Of a stretch of DNA of 64,000 nucleotides, positions 31,846 through 42,093 are shown piece after piece. The first letter of the stretch is position 1, and the number at the start of each line of letters is the position of its first letter. The DNA comes from Rhodospirillales bacterium (GTDB taxonomy: Bacteria; Pseudomonadota; Alphaproteobacteria; Rhodospirillales; WMHbin7): the NCBI GenBank assembly GCA_016214125.1, contig JACRPC010000014.1:1-64000 (forward strand). Direction: 5' to 3'. The translations under genes and the position numbers were made by a program. The notes beneath the pieces were generated by a model. The model saw only the letters and a list, made by a program, of their open reading frames with translations, did no database searches and was not told the origin of the DNA.

Positions 31846-32856
31846 ATGAACCGAAATCGAGAAGGCGCTGCAATGTACGAACCGAAGTCCCTGGTCGAAG
31901 ATACGAGCCAAGCCAGCCGCACCAGCGGCGGCCAGCCTCGCCAGCGGACCTTGAAGAGCGCCATCAATTGCACCGGCATCGGGCTTCATTCCGGCAAGAA
32001 AGTCACCATGACCCTGCGCCCGGCGGCGCCCGACACCGGTATCGTTTTCCGCCGGATCGATCTGGCCGGCGGCGGCGCCGAAATTCCCGCCCATTGGTCG
32101 CGGGTCAACGACACCCGCCTGTGCACCTGCGTCGCCAACAGCGAAGGCGTGGCGGTGCGCACCATCGAGCATCTGATGGCCGCCCTGGCCGGGCAGCGCA
32201 TCGACAATCTGAAGATCGACATCAACGGCCCGGAAGTGCCGATCATGGATGGCAGCGCGGCGCCGTTCGTTTTCCTGATCGACTGCGCCGGCGTGGTCGA
32301 GCAAGACCGCCCGCGCAAGGCCATCAAGATCCTGAAGACCATCACGGTCGAGGATGGCGGCCGGGTTGCCACACTCACGCCCGACAGCGGCTTCGCCATC
32401 GACTTCGCCATCGACTTCGCCAACGAGGCCATTCGCCGCCAGGAACTGTCGGTGCAACTGGCCGGTCCGCGCTTCAAGGCCGAGATCGCCCGGGCCCGCA
32501 CCTTCGGCTTCGAGCATGAAGTGATCGCCCTGCGCGCCGCCGGCCTGGCCAAGGGCGGGTCGCTCGACAACGCCGTGGTGGTCGGCGTCGACAACACCAT
32601 CTTGAACGAAGACGGCCTGCGCTACGACGACGAGTTCGTCCGCCACAAGGTTTTGGACGCGGTGGGCGATCTTTATCTGGCCGGCTATCCGATCCTGGGC
32701 CGCTTCCAGGCCCATTGCTCGGGCCACGCCATGAACAACCGCGTTCTGGCCGCCCTGTTCGCCGATCCCGACGCCTGGTGCCTGGTGCCGGCTTCCGAAT
32801 CGGCGGCCTTGCCGGCGCCGGCCATGACGGCCCCGGCGCGCCGCGCCATCGCCTGA
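31846..32856 (+). CDS. lpxC: UDP-3-O-acyl-GlcNAc deacetylase
   Basis: 336 residues from ATG 31846 (agaagg upstream; ATG 31873 is an equal alternative). [20 protein letters not shown] is the family opening, TIEHLMAAL carries the first zinc His and [14 protein letters not shown] the second His and Asp. This is the committed step of lipid A synthesis, so the organism makes lipopolysaccharide. The 218-bp gap after ftsZ holds a hairpin and AT-rich sequence with two TTGAAA boxes (31702 and 31711) but no certain promoter. Confidence 0.95.
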   Translation: MNRNREGAAMYEPKSLVEDTSQASRTSGGQPRQRTLKSAINCTGIGLHSGKKVTMTLRPAAPDTGIVFRRIDLAGGGAEIPAHWSRVNDTRLCTCVANSEGVAVRTIEHLMAALAGQRIDNLKIDINGPEVPIMDGSAAPFVFLIDCAGVVEQDRPRKAIKILKTITVEDGGRVATLTPDSGFAIDFAIDFANEAIRRQELSVQLAGPRFKAEIARARTFGFEHEVIALRAAGLAKGGSLDNAVVVGVDNTILNEDGLRYDDEFVRHKVLDAVGDLYLAGYPILGRFQAHCSGHAMNNRVLAALFADPDAWCLVPASESAALPAPAMTAPARRAIA

Positions 32857-33650
32857 GCGCCAACACCGTCCAAGCCCAGATCGACAAGGCGCACCGGCGC
32901 CTTGCCATCGGCCGTCTCGACGACGCCGCCCATCTTTACGAATCCGTGCTGGCCGCCGAGCCCGATCACGCCCAGGCCCTGTTCGGGCGCGGCCGCGTTG
33001 CCGTGCGCCAGGGCAAGCCCGAGGAAGGCCTGCCCTATCTGGCCCGGGCGCTCGAGCTTTGCCCCGGCCAAGGGCTTTTTCACGAGGGCATGGGCGAGGC
33101 CTGTTTGGCGCAAGGCAAGACCGAAGCGGCCAAGGCCCATTTCGAGGCGGCGGTAGCCGCCGATCCCGGCCTGGCTTCGGGCTGGCTGCGGCTGGGCCGG
33201 ATGCTGTGGGCCGAGGGCGCGACGGCCAAGGCGGAATCCTGCTTCAAGCTGGCGGTCGCCCACGCCCCCTTCGAGCCCAGCCACCATTTCGCCTTGGCCG
33301 AGATCCTGGACGAAACCGGCAACCGGGCCGGCGCCGAGGTTCGGCTGCGCAAGGTGCTGGCGCTCGACCCTATCCATGCCGAGGCCCATGCGCGGCTGGG
33401 CGAAATCCTGCTCGCCAACGATCGGCCGGGGCACGCCATCGACCATTTCGATCAGGCCTTGGCCGGCCAGCCGGACCGCCCCGACTGGCTGTGCGCCCTG
33501 GCGCGCACCTGGCTGGCCTTCGGCGATCCGGACATGGCGGGGCAGGCCCTGGAACGGGCCTTGGAGCTTGATCCTCATTCAAGCGAGGCGCGGGCGTTGC
33601 GGGACGCGATCGGGCCTAGCGGCCCACCCGATCCTGAAGATGGGACTTGA
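32853..33650 (+). CDS. Tetratricopeptide-repeat protein
   Basis: About 265 residues made almost entirely of TPR units: six or seven helix pairs with the AxxxYxxxLxxxPxxxxAxxxxG pattern. No signal peptide or enzyme motif is seen. The start is uncertain: a CTG at 32853 overlaps the lpxC stop in the CTGA manner that fits the tight packing here, while a GTG at 32778 would overlap lpxC by 79 bp. In related genomes the gene after lpxC is usually the lipoprotein BamD, also TPR-based, but this protein has no lipobox and is not BamD. Confidence 0.7.
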   Translation: MSANTVQAQIDKAHRRLAIGRLDDAAHLYESVLAAEPDHAQALFGRGRVAVRQGKPEEGLPYLARALELCPGQGLFHEGMGEACLAQGKTEAAKAHFEAAVAADPGLASGWLRLGRMLWAEGATAKAESCFKLAVAHAPFEPSHHFALAEILDETGNRAGAEVRLRKVLALDPIHAEAHARLGEILLANDRPGHAIDHFDQALAGQPDRPDWLCALARTWLAFGDPDMAGQALERALELDPHSSEARALRDAIGPSGPPDPEDGT

Positions 33651-34038
33651 AGCGCATGTCCTGGTGCAGCAGGTGATCGACCAGGGCGGTCTTGACGTGC
33701 AGGGCCGCCGCCACCCAGCGATCGTATTCGTCGGCGGCCAGGAAATCCTGCACCACGGCTTCCAAGGCCTGAAGCAAGGCTTGGTGGGCCTGGCGGTGCG
33801 CCGCCAATTCGGGATAGCGGGACGCTTCGAGAATCGCTTCCTCGTTCTTGAAGTGCTCGCGCGAATGCTCGATCAGCCGGTGCAAGAGGGCGTTGATGCC
33901 GATCTTCGAGGCATCCTGGGCAACCATGTCGCTGAAGCGGTTGACCAGCTCGATGAAGAAACGGTGTTCGGCGTCGATGGCGGCGTCGCCGACGCTCAGC
34001 GCCTCGACCCAGGGGATCGGCGAAAGGTCGGCCTTCAT
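33616..34038 (-). CDS. Bacteriohemerythrin
   Basis: A 140-residue single-domain O2-binding diiron protein. The iron ligands appear in order: H in IDAEHRFF, H and E in HSREHFKNEE, H-x3-H in AHRQAHQ, and H and D in HLLHQDM. Start at ATG 34038, overlapping the stop of the VWA gene by ATGA, so it is the last gene of a MoxR-VWA-hemerythrin operon. An upstream ATG at 34056 would add six residues. Roles suggested for the family are O2 storage or delivery. Convergent with the TPR gene, overlapping it by 35 bp. Confidence 0.88.
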   Translation of the reverse strand: MKADLSPIPWVEALSVGDAAIDAEHRFFIELVNRFSDMVAQDASKIGINALLHRLIEHSREHFKNEEAILEASRYPELAAHRQAHQALLQALEAVVQDFLAADEYDRWVAAALHVKTALVDHLLHQDMRFKSHLQDRVGR

Positions 34039-35225
34039 CCGCGTCGATTGAGGCATTGCATGGCTCCGTCCAGGCCTTCCAGGGTCAGGGGGAACATCCG
34101 CCCGCCCATCATTTGCTGAAGAATGCCGATCGACTGGGTGTGCTTCCAACTGTGCGGCGCCACCGGATTGATCCAGGCGGCGCGCGGAAAGGTGTCGACC
34201 AGCCGCTGCATCCACTGGCTGCCCGGTTCCTCGTTCCAGTATTCCACCGCCGCGCCGGGATAGAGGATTTCGTAGGGGCTCATCGAGGCGTCGCCCACCA
34301 GCACCAGCTTCCAGTCGGCGCCGTAGGTGCGCAGGATGTCCCAGGTGGGGATTTTCTCGTCGTGGCGGCGCCGGTTGTCCTTCCACATGAAGTCGTAGGG
34401 GCAGTTGTGGAAGTAGTAGTGCTCGAAATGCTTGAACTCGGCCTTGGCGGCCGAGAACAGCTCCTCGGCCAGTTTGACGTAATCGTCCATCGAGCCGCCG
34501 ACATCCAAGAGCAAGAGCACCTTCACCGTGTTGTGGCGCTCGGGCACCATCTTGATGTCGAGCAGACCGCCATGATGGGCGGTGGAGCGAATGGTGTCGG
34601 GCAGATCGAGTTCGACCGCCGCCCCTTCGCGGGCGAATTTGCGCAGGCGCCGAAGCGCGATCTTGATGTTGCGAGTGCCCAGTTCGACCTGATCGTCGAA
34701 ATTCTTGAATTCGCGCTTGTCCCATACCTTGACGGCGCGGCGGTGGCGCGATTTGTCCTGGCCGATCCGCACCCCTTCCGGATTGTAGCCGTAGGCGCCG
34801 AAGGGCGAGGTGCCGGCCGTGCCGATCCATTTCGAGCCGCCCTGGTGGCGCTCCTTCTGCTCCTTCAAGCGCTCCTTCAGGGTTTCCATCAGCTTTTCCC
34901 AGCCGCCCAGGGCCTTGATCTGCTCCATCTCCTCGGGACTGAGATGCTTTTCGGCCAGCTTGCGCAGCCATTCCTCAGGGATATCGGCCTCGATGCCCTC
35001 GGCGCCGCCCGAGCCCTCGAGCCCCTTGAAGACGGTGCCGAAGACGCGATCGAACTTGTCGATGTTGCGCTCGTCCTTCACCAAGGTGGCCCGCGAGAGG
35101 TAGTAGAACTTCTCGACCTCGAACTCGGCCAGATTGGCCTGCATCGCCTCAAGGAGCGTCAGATACTCCTTGAGCGACACCGGCACCTTGGCTTGCTTGA
35201 GCGCCAGGAAGAAGTTGACGAACAT
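34035..35225 (-). CDS. VWA-domain CoxE-like protein
   Basis: 396 residues from ATG 35225 (MFVNFFLALKQAKVPVSLKE). The N-terminal part is the CoxE-like all-alpha region. The C-terminal von Willebrand A domain shows LLLLDVGGSMDDY, a MIDAS-type motif with Gly in place of the usual middle Ser. Proteins of this type work with a MoxR ATPase as metal-cofactor insertion chaperones (as in CO dehydrogenase maturation). Lies 14 bases after the MoxR gene. Confidence 0.88.
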   Translation of the reverse strand: MFVNFFLALKQAKVPVSLKEYLTLLEAMQANLAEFEVEKFYYLSRATLVKDERNIDKFDRVFGTVFKGLEGSGGAEGIEADIPEEWLRKLAEKHLSPEEMEQIKALGGWEKLMETLKERLKEQKERHQGGSKWIGTAGTSPFGAYGYNPEGVRIGQDKSRHRRAVKVWDKREFKNFDDQVELGTRNIKIALRRLRKFAREGAAVELDLPDTIRSTAHHGGLLDIKMVPERHNTVKVLLLLDVGGSMDDYVKLAEELFSAAKAEFKHFEHYYFHNCPYDFMWKDNRRRHDEKIPTWDILRTYGADWKLVLVGDASMSPYEILYPGAAVEYWNEEPGSQWMQRLVDTFPRAAWINPVAPHSWKHTQSIGILQQMMGGRMFPLTLEGLDGAMQCLNRRG

Positions 35226-35239
35226 CGGCCCCGCCCGCC

Positions 35240-36085
35240 CTAGCGCCCTTCGCGGCGCGACAGGAAGGCCAGACGCTCGAACAGATGCACGTCCTGCTCG
35301 TTCTTCAAAAGGGCGCCGTGCAAAGGCGGCAGGAGCTTGCGGGTGTCGCGCTCGCGCAACTGGTCGGCCGAAAGGTCTTCGGCCATCAGAAGCTTGATCC
35401 AATCGAGCAATTCCGAGGTCGAGGGCTTCTTCTTCAGGCCCGGCACCTCGCGGACCTCGTAGAACAGGGTCAGCGCCTCGCGCACCAGGTTCTTCTTGAT
35501 GTCGGGGTAATGGACCTCGACGATGCGGGCCATGGTGTCGGCGTCGGGGAAGCGGATGTAGTGGAAGAAGCAGCGGCGCAGGAAGGCGTCGGGCAGCTCC
35601 TTTTCGTTGTTAGAGGTGATGATCACCGCCGGGCGCGCCTTGGCCTTGATCGTCTGGCCGGTTTCGTAGACGTGGAACTCCATGCGGTCGAGTTCCAAGA
35701 GAAGATCGTTGGGGAATTCGATGTCGGCCTTGTCGATCTCGTCGATCAGGAGCACCGGCGGCTTGGCCGCCTCGAAGGCGTCCCACAGCTTGCCGCGCTT
35801 GATGTAGTTGGCGATGTCGTGAACCTTGGAATCGCCCAACTGGGAATCGCGCAGCCGCGACACCGCGTCGTATTCGTAAAGACCCTGCTGGGCCTTGGTG
35901 GTCGATTTGATGTGCCATTCGATCAGGTTGCGGCCCAAGGCGTCGGCCACTTCGCGCGCCAGCACGGTCTTGCCGGTGCCGGGCTCGCCCTTGACCAGAA
36001 GGGGGCGCTCGAGGGTGACGGAGGCGTTGACCGCCACCATCAGATCTTCGGTGGCGACGTAACTGTCGGTGCCCTTGAATTTCAT
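35240..36085 (-). CDS. MoxR-family AAA+ ATPase
   Basis: 281 residues from ATG 36085 (MKFKGTDSYVATEDLMVAVN). Walker A GEPGTGKTVLA, Walker B LLIDEIDKADIEFP and sensor-1 ITSNNEKELPDAFLRRC are complete. MoxR ATPases pair with VWA proteins to remodel or load client enzymes. The upstream 118 bases to higA hold nothing obvious. First gene of the operon with the VWA protein and hemerythrin. Confidence 0.92.
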   Translation of the reverse strand: MKFKGTDSYVATEDLMVAVNASVTLERPLLVKGEPGTGKTVLAREVADALGRNLIEWHIKSTTKAQQGLYEYDAVSRLRDSQLGDSKVHDIANYIKRGKLWDAFEAAKPPVLLIDEIDKADIEFPNDLLLELDRMEFHVYETGQTIKAKARPAVIITSNNEKELPDAFLRRCFFHYIRFPDADTMARIVEVHYPDIKKNLVREALTLFYEVREVPGLKKKPSTSELLDWIKLLMAEDLSADQLRERDTRKLLPPLHGALLKNEQDVHLFERLAFLSRREGR

Positions 36086-36203
36086 CACGAACCTTTCCAA
36101 GACGGCGTCGTTTGCGGGTGCAAGCACTTTAGCCCGGGGCGGGGGATGGGGCAATGTCCGGAATGGCCTTGGCGAAAGCGGGTTTTTGGCGCGAACGACG
36201 ACC

Positions 36204-36494
36204 CTAGGCCGCCGCCTTGAAGCGGCGCACGCCGATCTTTCCCACCCGCTCGCGGGCGGCCGCCAAATCATACTGCATCTGCTGTTGCAGCCAACTTTCC
36301 GGGCTGCCGCCGAAACCCTGCGCCAGGCGGATCGCCATTTCCGGCGATATGCCCAGGCGGCCGTTAAGCAGCATCGAAAGCGTGTTGCGCGACACGCCAA
36401 GCCCGGCGGCGGCTTCGGTCACGGTTAGACCAAGAGGTTCCAGACACTGGCGCCGGATGACGTGGCCCGGGTGTGGCGGATGGCGCATGAGCAT
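36204..36494 (-). CDS. higA: HigA-type antitoxin
   Basis: A 96-residue HTH_XRE protein of the VapI/HigA family. The helix-turn-helix is visible as [20 protein letters not shown], followed by [22 protein letters not shown], a strong family signature. It neutralises HigB and should repress the pair. Lies 17 bases after the toxin gene in the usual higB-higA order. ATG 36488 is an alternative start. Confidence 0.88.
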   Translation of the reverse strand: MLMRHPPHPGHVIRRQCLEPLGLTVTEAAAGLGVSRNTLSMLLNGRLGISPEMAIRLAQGFGGSPESWLQQQMQYDLAAARERVGKIGVRRFKAAA

Positions 36495-36511
36495 GGCGTT
36501 GCGATTCCTCT

Positions 36512-36790
36512 TCAATGATAGTCCAAATAGTCGATGTCGACAGCGTGGCCGTCCTCGAACCGAAAGATCACCCGCCAATTCGCCCGCACCGTCACCGCCC
36601 AAAAACCCGCGTAGACGCCCTTGAGGCGATGAAGGCGAAATCCGGGCAAGTTCATGTCGTTGGCCGAGAAGGACGCATTCAGCCGAGCCAGAATGTCGCC
36701 GACAACCGTGCGATGCTCGGCATCGATGCGGCCGGCATCGCCCCGCTCGAAATACCGCTTGAGCGCCCGGCTGCGGACGCTTCGGATCAT
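36512..36790 (-). CDS. higB: HigB-type RelE-superfamily toxin
   Basis: A 92-residue mRNA-interferase toxin. The start at ATG 36790 gives [18 protein letters not shown], the usual HigB opening. [21 protein letters not shown] and [20 protein letters not shown] match the RelE-fold core; the Arg/His surface used for ribosome-dependent mRNA cutting is retained. Upstream an inverted repeat (36797-36817) may be the operator. Confidence 0.88.
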   Translation of the reverse strand: MIRSVRSRALKRYFERGDAGRIDAEHRTVVGDILARLNASFSANDMNLPGFRLHRLKGVYAGFWAVTVRANWRVIFRFEDGHAVDIDYLDYH

Positions 36791-36796
36791 CCCCGA

Positions 36797-36817
36797 CTGT
36801 AACAAGTCCTATTACAG
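36797..36817. promoter_or_regulatory. Inverted repeat in front of higB
   Basis: CTGTAA (36797-36802) and TTACAG (36812-36817), nine bases apart, lie 7 bp upstream of the higB start. This is the place for autoregulation by the toxin-antitoxin complex. The repeat arms are short. Confidence 0.35.
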
Positions 36818-36876
36818 CCGGCAACCGGATCGGAATGCGGCCGGTGCCGATGGTGTCGGACTCGACGATATTGAGT

Positions 36877-36894
36877 TTGGTGGGCCCGGTAGGA
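36877..36894. repeat. Distal attachment-site repeat (copy of tRNA 3' end)
   Basis: An 18-bp exact copy of the tRNA 3' terminal segment including CCA. It has no tRNA body attached, so it reads as the far att site of the island. Confidence 0.7.
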
Positions 36895-36929
36895 GTGCAA
36901 AAATTCCGATTTTTCGGAGCGTTGCAAAA

Positions 36930-36990
36930 AGGTGAGGGAAGATAACGGCGCTTTGAAAGCTAATGGTTATTTTCAGCGGCTCCCTCACCT
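36930..36990. other. Large compound hairpin upstream of the HEPN gene
   Basis: AGGTGAGGGA (36930-36939) pairs with TCCCTCACCT (36981-36990), a perfect 10-bp outer stem. Inside, ATAAC (36942-36946) pairs with GTTAT (36966-36970) and GCTTT (36950-36954) with AAAGC (36956-36960). It could be an RNA structure or a cluster of recombination-protein sites. A smaller TCCGA-TTTT-TCGGA hairpin lies at 36905-36918. The 308-bp gap 36791-37098 contains no other gene. Confidence 0.55.
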
Positions 36991-36993
36991 GAA

Positions 36994-37012
36994 AGAACCG
37001 CTGCTCGGTTCT
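36994..37012. other. Second hairpin upstream of the HEPN gene
   Basis: AGAACCG (36994-37000), loop CTGCT, CGGTTCT (37006-37012): a perfect 7-bp stem directly after the large hairpin and about 87 bp before the ATG. No run of T follows, so it is not a classical terminator. Confidence 0.5.
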
Positions 37013-37098
37013 CCTCAAGAAATGTAGAGATTAGCATTTTCAAAAAATTCCTACAGAATACCCAGTAGCGAGGGAACTAACGAACTCAGGGGGCGCTG

Positions 37099-37980
37099 AT
37101 GTCAAGAATAGCGTGGAATGCCACAGAACCGCCAATTTACGGCTGTCTTACAGGTATCGAACTTCCGGAGGAAAGAGTTGATCTTCTGTCCGGTATCACG
37201 CTTAGACGAATTTATGTTGATACATTCGGCACCACTATGATGGCATTTGCGCCTCCGCCGATGCCAAAGTCGCACCATCCAGGTCCCTGGGCAGCGGTAC
37301 GCGGGGGCTTCATGTTTGAAGGACGGGTCGAAGTTGCACTAACTGACAAAAGTGCGTGCGATGGATTGACGCCTTCAGTAGCTGTTTGGCTCATTGCTGC
37401 ACTCCTGCGGCTTCGCGTGCCATCGCCAATTCGACTTGCAGTGATAGGGAATATGCCTTTTGACACAAATGGACTACCGGTTACTCAAATGGATGCGGTA
37501 GCTTTTGAGAGTACGCCGCATCAAATCGGAGCATTTACCGAGGTCAGAACCGTAATTGGTAAGGAGGAGTTTGAGTGGCTAAGAGATCTCCTGCCTATTG
37601 CTACGAGGCTGTATCATGACGAACGTTTTTTTAGAGCTTTCTCAATTTTTGACCAGGCTCGATGGACGCCAACGCAGGAAATGGCCGCAGTCCTTGTATG
37701 GACAGCTATCGAAATTCTGTTCGACCTTTCTAGCGAACGCGAGAAAACAAAGGCAATTTGCAATGCTTTATCCGGTTATGTTGGGGTAGATAAAGCGGAC
37801 CGGGATAGAGCCTATCAAGTAATAAACAATTTGTATTTCAAACGAGGGCAAACTGTGCATGCGGGTCGAAGCATGGGTCCTCAAGACGTAATTCAGTCGT
37901 TTCGCTTTGCCAGCGTGGCGTTTCAGCGGGTCCTAATTGATGGGAGATTGCCCCCGCAACAGAACGTAACGGTACATTAG
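37099..37980 (+). CDS. HEPN-domain protein (ApeA-like), candidate RNase
   Basis: 293 residues, the only gene of the island. Residues 1-160 form an unrecognised alpha/beta region. Residues about 170-285 are helical and fit an ApeA-like HEPN domain: AVLVWTAIEILFDLSSEREK, then a basic helix and YFKRGQTVHAGR. In the latter R249-x4-H254 is the RxxxxH pair that forms the active site of HEPN ribonucleases. HEPN RNases are common in abortive-infection and toxin systems, so an RNA-cutting defence role is likely but inferred. aggggg precedes the ATG. Codon use is AT-rich, unlike neighbours, indicating transfer. No antitoxin-like partner is present. Confidence 0.7.
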   Translation: MSRIAWNATEPPIYGCLTGIELPEERVDLLSGITLRRIYVDTFGTTMMAFAPPPMPKSHHPGPWAAVRGGFMFEGRVEVALTDKSACDGLTPSVAVWLIAALLRLRVPSPIRLAVIGNMPFDTNGLPVTQMDAVAFESTPHQIGAFTEVRTVIGKEEFEWLRDLLPIATRLYHDERFFRAFSIFDQARWTPTQEMAAVLVWTAIEILFDLSSEREKTKAICNALSGYVGVDKADRDRAYQVINNLYFKRGQTVHAGRSMGPQDVIQSFRFASVAFQRVLIDGRLPPQQNVTVH

Positions 37981-38002
37981 GAGGTGACGTTCCAAGACCA
38001 AA

Positions 38003-38014
38003 TTCAGGTGAGGG
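38003..38014 (+). repeat. TTCAGGTGAGGG, inverted partner of 36982-36993
   Basis: This 12-mer after the HEPN gene is the exact reverse complement of CCCTCACCTGAA at 36982-36993 before it. The 9-mer AGGTGAGGG also occurs directly at 36930-36938. The motifs therefore bracket the gene just inside the two att repeats. Confidence 0.6.
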
Positions 38015-38051
38015 CATAAAATTCATTTACATAAAAAAGTATTACGTGAAA

Positions 38052-38069
38052 TTGGTGGGCCCGGTAGGA
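38052..38069. repeat. Proximal attachment-site repeat inside tRNA 3' end
   Basis: Copy of the 18-mer that includes the tRNA CCA end, acceptor 3' strand and the 3' side of the T stem. Complete tRNA structure is preserved across it. Confidence 0.7.
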
Positions 38070-38129
38070 CTCGAACCTACGACCAAGCGGTTATGAGCCG
38101 CCCGCTCTAACCAACTGAGCTACAGGCCC
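38053..38129 (-). tRNA. tRNA with CAT anticodon, probably tRNA-Ile2
   Basis: 77 nt with encoded CCA. The acceptor GGGCCTG pairs with CGGGCCC, the D arm contains AGTTGG, the anticodon loop is CTCATAA, and the T arm is GTAGG-TTCGAGT-CCTAC. The CAT anticodon can be Met or the lysidine-modified Ile2. The GGGCC acceptor stem resembles alphaproteobacterial tRNA-Ile, so Ile2 (read as AUA after TilS action) is preferred. The 3' end is the island's attachment site. Confidence 0.93.
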
Positions 38130-38209
38130 TGGTAACGCGAAATCCCCTATCCCAACAGTGCCCCTTGGCGCCGTCTCAGCCCGCGCGCGCCCCACGCTCC
38201 CCCGTCGCC

Positions 38210-40180
<1,971 letters not shown>

Positions 40181-40187
40181 GAGCTCC

Positions 40188-42068
40188 TCAGGCGTTCCGG
40201 GTTCGATTGCGGCCCTTGCCGGCGGGCGCGGTGGGTTCCCTCGTCCCCTCATCGGGATCGAAGGAGTCGAAGCGCGACGATTTTTCGCGCGAAAGAGCCA
40301 GCAGCTTGCCGACATTGCTGTCGGAGAGGTCGGTGCCCAGGTGGCGTTCGGCCTGGGCCATGTCGGCCGCAAGGTGGCCGACCTCATGCACGTCGAGCGT
40401 ATGCCGGAATCCGGCGATCACTTCGGCCTTCGGCGAGTCGGGCCGAGCGAACGATGCGTGAACCATCAGGAATTCCGCGCCGGTCACGGAGTCGACAATG
40501 CCGCTCAATCCCTGCTCCGCGAGATAATGCCGAAGGGCCGCGGAATCAAGGTGCGATTCGCGGGTCCCGTGCTTTAAGACCTCCTGGCGAAGCTTGTCAA
40601 GGGTCGGTTCGGTAAAATGCACCTGCGCCAGCCTTTCCGCCACCCCATCGAGGATGTCGGGGTGAAGCAAGACGCAGGCCAACAGGACCCTTTCGCGGAT
40701 GGAATCGGCCGATAAGGGGGTTCGGGGGCTTGTTGGGGCGGGTGAATACCCGACTCGTCCGCTAGGTCCGCCGCGCCCGCCGCGCCCAGCCGGCCCCCGG
40801 GCGGGAGCAAAGGCGGCGCGCATCCTTTCGCGCTTCATGTGGAAATATTGGGTTTGGACGGAACGGTCGGCGATGGTGCGGATATGGTCGTCGAGCCGCT
40901 TGTCGAGGCCGGCGCGGCGCTCGGGCGTGTCGAGGCGGCTTCCTTGGGTCTCCAGGCTCCACAGCACCTCGAAGAGCGGCCGGGCCCCATCAAGCACGGC
41001 GCGCAGCGCCGCCACGCCCTTGGCGCGGATCAGACTGTCGGGGTCCTCGCCCTTGGGCAGCACGGCGAAGCGCAGCGAATGGCCGGCCTTGAGCAACGGC
41101 AGCGCCCGTTCCAGGGCCCGGGCGGCAGCGCGCTGGCCGGCGGCATCGCCGTCGAAGCAGAGGATCGGTTCGGGCACCAGCTTCCAAAGCTCCTCAATCT
41201 GAGTCTCGGTGAGCGCGGTGCCCAAAGGCGCCACCGCGAAGCCCAGCCCGGCCTGATGCATGGCGATGACATCCATATAGCCTTCGCTCACCACCAGGGT
41301 CTGTTCGGCCCGCGCCGCTTCCCGCGCCTGGGCCAGGGCGAACAGCACCCGGCCCTTGTGGAACAGCGGCGTGTCGGGGGAATTGAGATATTTCGGCTGG
41401 CCGTCGCCCATCACCCTTCCGCCGAAGGCGATCACCCGGCCGCGCCGATCGGTGATCGGGAACATCACCCGGCCACGGAAACGGTCGTAGGGCTCGCGCT
41501 CGCCCTCGGGCTCGATCAGCAGGCCGGCCTCGATCAACAGCTCCTTGGTGATGCCACCGCCCAAAAGCGCGGTCTTCAGGGCGTGGCGGTCGTCGGGCGC
41601 AAAGCCCAGGCGGAAGCGGGCGATGGTGTCTTCGGAGAGATCGCGGTTTCTTAGGTAATCAAGGGCGACTCGGCCCTCGGGCGCCCGCAGCATCCGTTCA
41701 TAATAAACGCACGCCGCTTCCATCACCTCGTGGAGCGAGGTTTCCCGCTGGGCGCGCTCGCGCTCCTCGGGCGTGGTGACCGGAATCGGCATGCCCGCCT
41801 CGCCGGCCAGCCGCTCGACCGCCTCGGGAAAGGACAATCCCTGGGCGCGCATGACGAAGCCGATGACGTCGCCATGGGCGCCGCAGCCGAAGCAATGGAA
41901 GAAACCCTTGTCCTCGGAAACGGTGAAGGAGGGTGTTTTTTCGTTGTGAAACGGGCAGAGCCCGCCATGCTCGCGGCCCTTGCGGACCAGACGCACCTTG
42001 CGCGCCACCACCTCGACCAGCGACAGCCGGGTGCGCAACTCATCCAGAAAATGCGGCGAAAAGCCCAT
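40188..42068 (-). CDS. dnaG: DNA primase
   Basis: 626 residues. The N-terminal zinc ribbon [11 protein letters not shown] and [11 protein letters not shown] is complete; the catalytic TOPRIM domain includes [15 protein letters not shown] and [11 protein letters not shown]. The C-terminal DnaB-interacting part is shorter and ends in a Ser/Arg-rich tail. It primes lagging-strand synthesis. It lies 25 bases after yqeY and 7 before rpoD. Confidence 0.97.
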   Translation of the reverse strand: MGFSPHFLDELRTRLSLVEVVARKVRLVRKGREHGGLCPFHNEKTPSFTVSEDKGFFHCFGCGAHGDVIGFVMRAQGLSFPEAVERLAGEAGMPIPVTTPEERERAQRETSLHEVMEAACVYYERMLRAPEGRVALDYLRNRDLSEDTIARFRLGFAPDDRHALKTALLGGGITKELLIEAGLLIEPEGEREPYDRFRGRVMFPITDRRGRVIAFGGRVMGDGQPKYLNSPDTPLFHKGRVLFALAQAREAARAEQTLVVSEGYMDVIAMHQAGLGFAVAPLGTALTETQIEELWKLVPEPILCFDGDAAGQRAAARALERALPLLKAGHSLRFAVLPKGEDPDSLIRAKGVAALRAVLDGARPLFEVLWSLETQGSRLDTPERRAGLDKRLDDHIRTIADRSVQTQYFHMKRERMRAAFAPARGPAGRGGRGGPSGRVGYSPAPTSPRTPLSADSIRERVLLACVLLHPDILDGVAERLAQVHFTEPTLDKLRQEVLKHGTRESHLDSAALRHYLAEQGLSGIVDSVTGAEFLMVHASFARPDSPKAEVIAGFRHTLDVHEVGHLAADMAQAERHLGTDLSDSNVGKLLALSREKSSRFDSFDPDEGTREPTAPAGKGRNRTRNA

Positions 42069-42093
42069 CGACCCTCGCCCTGTGGGGTTTGCG

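Larger units (their letters stand above)
36877..38069. mobile_element. Integrase-less 1.2-kb island at a tRNA 3' end
   Basis: The 18-mer TTGGTGGGCCCGGTAGGA occurs at 36877-36894 and again at 38052-38069, where it is the 3' end of the tRNA gene. The tRNA is intact and the duplicate lies on its 3' side, the exact geometry left by tRNA-targeting integration. Between the copies is one HEPN-type gene with clearly lower G+C (roughly half, by eye) than the surroundings, plus hairpins and repeated AGGTGAGGG motifs. No integrase fits in the space. Repeat spacing is 1,175 bp. Confidence 0.7.
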
